Shown here in pieces: positions 61,562-64,000 of a DNA stretch of 64,000 bases (positions within the stretch are counted from its first letter, which is position 1; the number at the start of each line of letters is the position of its first letter). Below the pieces are notes generated by a model. It made no database searches. It was not told the origin of the DNA and saw nothing but the letters and a program-made list of their open reading frames with translations. The DNA comes from Terriglobia bacterium (lineage in GTDB: Bacteria > Acidobacteriota > Thermoanaerobaculia > Thermoanaerobaculales > Thermoanaerobaculaceae): positions 62,001-126,000 of the forward strand of contig JAIQFQ010000003.1 of NCBI GenBank assembly GCA_020073245.1, written 5' to 3'. Made by a program: the position numbers and the translations under genes.

Positions 61562-63049
61562 CTAGAACCGGAAGTAGATGAAGGGGGCATACGTCCCTGC
61601 CGCCAGCCAGGAGAGGGTTATCACGAGGAGTGCCGCCAGCCCAACGACCTCCGCCACGTCGAGTGCCCGCTCCAGGAGAGCCGAGGTCGAGCGCGACCGG
61701 GCCTCGGTCCGGCGAGCCGCCAAGGTGTGCAGGGCGGGCCCGATGCGGGTCGACAGGACCACACCGGCGGCGAGGGCCAGAAGCGTGTCGGCGAGCGCGT
61801 ACCGCGCGAGTTGAGCCGGGTCCGGCCCGCTGCGACCAGCCATCGCCGCCAGCAACGTCGATGCCTGCGCCACGGTCGCAGACCTGAAGAACACCCAGCC
61901 GACCGTCACCGCCATGAGGAGGTATGCGTGCCGCACCGGCCTGGGGAGCTTGGCTAGACGCTTGCCGAGGCGCGTTCTCTCGAACACGAGGAACGCGCCG
62001 TGGTAGAGGCCCCAGGCGATGAATCCCCAGCTCGCCCCGTGCCAGAGCCCGATGAGGAGCATCGTGGCCAGGCTGCCGCCGGCGTACGCCCAGAAGTCCT
62101 CGCGCAGGCGGACGAAGCGGAGGCGTTCCAGCGCGCGGCCGAGAGGATACGCGATGGGCAGGAACAGGTAATCCCGGAACCACGTCGAGAGTGAGATGTG
62201 CCAGCGGCTCCAGAAAGCCCCGATCGAAGTTGCGGCGTACGGGGCGTCGAAGTTCTCCATGAACCGGAAGCCGAGCATCCGCCCGAGGCCGATCGCCATG
62301 TCGCTGTACCCCGAGAAATCGAAGAAGATCTGAAGCGTGTAGCACGCCACGCCGAACCAGGCGAGAGCCGGTGTCAGCTGCGCAGCCGCGAGCCCGAAGA
62401 TGGCGTTGGCGGGCGTGGCGAGCGTGTTGGCGATGAGCACCTTCTTGGCGAGGCCGACGACGAACCGACGCGCACCCTCTGCGAAGGAGACGACGCTCTC
62501 CCGTCGTGCGGCCAACTGCGGCGCGATGTCCCTGTAGCGGCAGATCGGGCCGGCCATGATGAGTGGGAAGAGTGAGATGTACAGGCCGAGCCTGAGCGGG
62601 CTTCTCTCCGTCTCGACCTCGCGTCGGTGCAATGCGATCAGGTACGAGAGCGCCATGAACGTGAAGAACGAGATCCCCGCTGGCAATCGCCAGGTGGGAA
62701 CTCCGACCGTGTGAAGGTGCACCGCGCCAAGGACGAAGTTGAGGTTGGTCGCCAGGAAGCCGGCGTACTTGAGGGCGATCAGGGGCAGGAGGTTGACCGC
62801 CACCCCGATCCAGAACGGCAGGGGCTCCATGCGGGTACCCCGCGCCCGCCCGAGCCACAGACCCACAAGGTAGTTCGCGAGGACGGAAAGGAGCAGCACC
62901 AGGACGAAGCGGCCTTCCCCCCACGCGTAGAAGAACAGGCTCGAAGCGAGCAGCAGGCCGTTGCGGAGCGGGCGCAGCCCTATCAGGAGGTACGCGGCCA
63001 GGAAGGCCGGCAGGAAGACCAACAGAAACGTGGGCGACGTGAAGAGCAT
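61562..63049 (-). CDS. MBOAT family O-acyltransferase (AlgI-like)
   Basis: 495 residues, about 11 TM helices. Transfers acetyl groups across the membrane for the SGNH partner encoded just downstream. Family signatures are SSLFFYAWGEGRFVLVLL, FFDFSGYSDMAIGLGRMLGF, FWSRWHISLSTWFRDYLFLP and the catalytic His in LLIGLWHGASWGFIAWGL. The first gene of the pair, translated from ATG 63049. Confidence 0.93.
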   Translation of the reverse strand: MLFTSPTFLLVFLPAFLAAYLLIGLRPLRNGLLLASSLFFYAWGEGRFVLVLLLSVLANYLVGLWLGRARGTRMEPLPFWIGVAVNLLPLIALKYAGFLATNLNFVLGAVHLHTVGVPTWRLPAGISFFTFMALSYLIALHRREVETERSPLRLGLYISLFPLIMAGPICRYRDIAPQLAARRESVVSFAEGARRFVVGLAKKVLIANTLATPANAIFGLAAAQLTPALAWFGVACYTLQIFFDFSGYSDMAIGLGRMLGFRFMENFDAPYAATSIGAFWSRWHISLSTWFRDYLFLPIAYPLGRALERLRFVRLREDFWAYAGGSLATMLLIGLWHGASWGFIAWGLYHGAFLVFERTRLGKRLAKLPRPVRHAYLLMAVTVGWVFFRSATVAQASTLLAAMAGRSGPDPAQLARYALADTLLALAAGVVLSTRIGPALHTLAARRTEARSRSTSALLERALDVAEVVGLAALLVITLSWLAAGTYAPFIYFRF

Positions 63050-63152
63050 GCTGTGCGGCTCTCATCCGTGCCTGGCAAACCGAATCGAAGCCGGCGCAGG
63101 CAGACGCGGATTGTACGGTCAGGCGGTCGGGCCGCGCAAGGAGAGCGGAGTC

Positions 63153-64000
63153 CTAGAGGCCGTCGGCCGCTGCGGCGACCAGCGCCTGCGCGGCCTGGTT
63201 GCCGGAGCGCACGGCGTAGTTCTGGCCGCGATCCTCGGGGTAGATCTGCGCCATGCAGGCATGGTAAAGGCCTCGCACCGGCGTCTCGAATCGCGGGATC
63301 ACGGCGGGGTAGTTGCAGGGTATGACCGGCTGAGCATAGGCGGCCTTGAAGTGGTGACGTGCGAGGACCCACGAGTCGTCGAACTCGTGGTTGATGCGGC
63401 TCAGGTAGGGTCGGAAGACGTGCCACACCTCGTCCTCCCTGGCGCTCCAGAGGGCGTGATCCCGGAACATGTATTTGGAGATGTAGAGCAGGTACCGGCC
63501 GCCGTAGCGTTCGCGGGGTATGTAGTTGGTGTGCTCGATCAGGCCCCCGAAGGGAAAGTCGGGGTCCGCGATGTTGAGCCAGTAGTACGGCGTGAGCGAG
63601 CGCGAGAGCTCGAGGACGACGCAGAGAGCAGCGGTGGCCGGCAGACCGATGAGGTTCGCCCGGTACTCGTCCGGAAGCTGCTCTCCGGCGACGCGGGCGA
63701 GTTCCGAGGGCGCCGCCGTGAAGAGAGCACGAGCGAAGCGCTCCGTGCCGGTTCGCGACTGGACTTCGAGGCCGTCGGCCGTGCGCGAAATCCGCTTGAC
63801 GGGGTTGGCGAACTCGAGGCGCGCGCCGGCATCCCGCAGCCGGCCGATGAGCGCCACCACCAGCCGCCCGAACGATCCCCGCATGTAGCCGAGACGCTCG
63901 CCCATGCCGGTCGTCGAACGCGACCTCCCCCGCAGGTAGACCTTGCCCCACAGCCAGACCATCGCCACGTCCTCGGCCTTTTCGGCGAACTTCTGGTGGA
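63153..64000 (-). CDS. FAD-dependent amine oxidase-type protein (5' end outside window)
   Basis: The frame is open to the window edge; about 282 residues of the C-terminal part are visible. GSFGRLVVALIGRLRDAGARLEFANPVKRI and the C-terminal RGLYHACMAQIYPEDRGQNYAVRSGNQAA are typical of flavin amine oxidases and UDP-galactopyranose mutase or protoporphyrinogen oxidase relatives. The Rossmann GxGxxG motif lies outside. It is separated from the MBOAT gene by 103 bases on the same strand, so a role in the same surface polysaccharide pathway is possible. Confidence 0.75.
   Translation of the reverse strand, partial: HQKFAEKAEDVAMVWLWGKVYLRGRSRSTTGMGERLGYMRGSFGRLVVALIGRLRDAGARLEFANPVKRISRTADGLEVQSRTGTERFARALFTAAPSELARVAGEQLPDEYRANLIGLPATAALCVVLELSRSLTPYYWLNIADPDFPFGGLIEHTNYIPRERYGGRYLLYISKYMFRDHALWSAREDEVWHVFRPYLSRINHEFDDSWVLARHHFKAAYAQPVIPCNYPAVIPRFETPVRGLYHACMAQIYPEDRGQNYAVRSGNQAAQALVAAAADGL

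Noticed and set aside
60369..63065. Extended minus-strand frame fusing the SGNH protein to about 500 upstream residues
   Set aside because: The upstream part is a shadow of the MBOAT gene in another frame; ATG 61556 fits the SGNH family start.
1..64000. tRNA genes, insertion sequences, phage or integrase genes
   Set aside because: I saw no tRNA T-loop plus CCA-stem arrangement outside coding regions and no transposase, integrase or phage protein. A covariance search could still find a tRNA I missed.

Overview
The window is GC-rich and gene-dense. It encodes ordinary housekeeping functions (recG, rnpB, cysS, icd, selD, corA, a dihydrouridine synthase), multihaem c-type cytochromes, DUF4388 (PATAN-type) proteins, FHA proteins, a rubrerythrin-VIT1 fusion and an exported MEMO-family protein. 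This mix would fit a free-living respiring bacterium of the Acidobacteriota or a similar soil or sediment lineage, but the phylum is an inference; no 16S or ribosomal protein gene is present to prove it. I found no tRNA gene, insertion sequence, integrase, prophage or CRISPR array. The window looks chromosomal.

Layout. 1-5 kb: the end of a histidine acid phosphatase, an exported beta-propeller, a GH13 alpha-glucosidase-type enzyme and an exported metallophosphoesterase. 5-9.3 kb: two DUF4388 proteins (one with a TM segment and SPOR-like end, one fused to DnaJ and TPR), a NYN nuclease-like protein, the RNase P RNA, then about 0.7 kb of non-coding DNA holding an inverted duplication. 9.3-14.7 kb: LD-carboxypeptidase, a cNMP-binding/FHA fusion, RecG and a large pentapeptide-repeat protein. 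14.6-19.3 kb (minus strand): DUF309, an ion antiporter-like membrane protein, a frameshifted dinB, MbfA-like ferritin/VIT1 and a small membrane protein. 19.4-28.2 kb: cysteine desulfurase-like enzyme, CorA, dodecin, ZIP transporter, S4 protein, sugar epimerase, 3-methyladenine glycosylase, pseudouridine synthase and a serine hydrolase. 28.2-31.6 kb: an EnvC-like / S41-like / YibQ-like cell-division operon. 31.6-44.8 kb: OsmC, a previously uncalled 33-residue membrane peptide, selenocysteine-containing SelD, DUF4139, methyltransferase, Dus, LuxR regulator, APC permease, an FHA/degenerate AAA+/Fis regulator, cytidine deaminase, isocitrate dehydrogenase and a glycosyltransferase. 44.8-49.3 kb: DsbD opposite an 11-haem cytochrome, a cytochrome b561-type subunit and a tetrahaem cytochrome. 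49.5-64 kb: exonuclease, CDF transporter, FmdB-like protein, tandem ThyX-like protein, a catalytically dead patatin-like protein, OB-fold lipoprotein, CysS, M48 protease, dienelactone hydrolase, MEMO protein, then an SGNH/MBOAT O-acetylation pair and a partial FAD oxidoreductase.

How it works together. The most pervasive signal is transcriptional. At about sixteen genes on both strands a TAnnnT -10 box, often TAGAAT, ends only 5-8 bases before an ATG or GTG (11 at one more gene). In the best cases it has a TTGnnn -35 box at exactly 17 bases. The same box sits just ahead of the RNase P RNA 5' end, so these genes are probably transcribed as leaderless mRNAs. I used this rule to choose several start codons. 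Convergent gene pairs tend to be separated by long imperfect inverted repeats rather than ordinary short terminators.

The best candidates for new biology are: the leaderless architecture; the selenoprotein SelD with its SECIS-like hairpin and an upstream direct repeat; a set of proteins that keep a fold but have lost catalytic residues (S41-like, LytM, patatin-like, AAA+ activator-like, split-motif ThyX); the inverted duplication beside rnpB; and the two-transcript cytochrome module.
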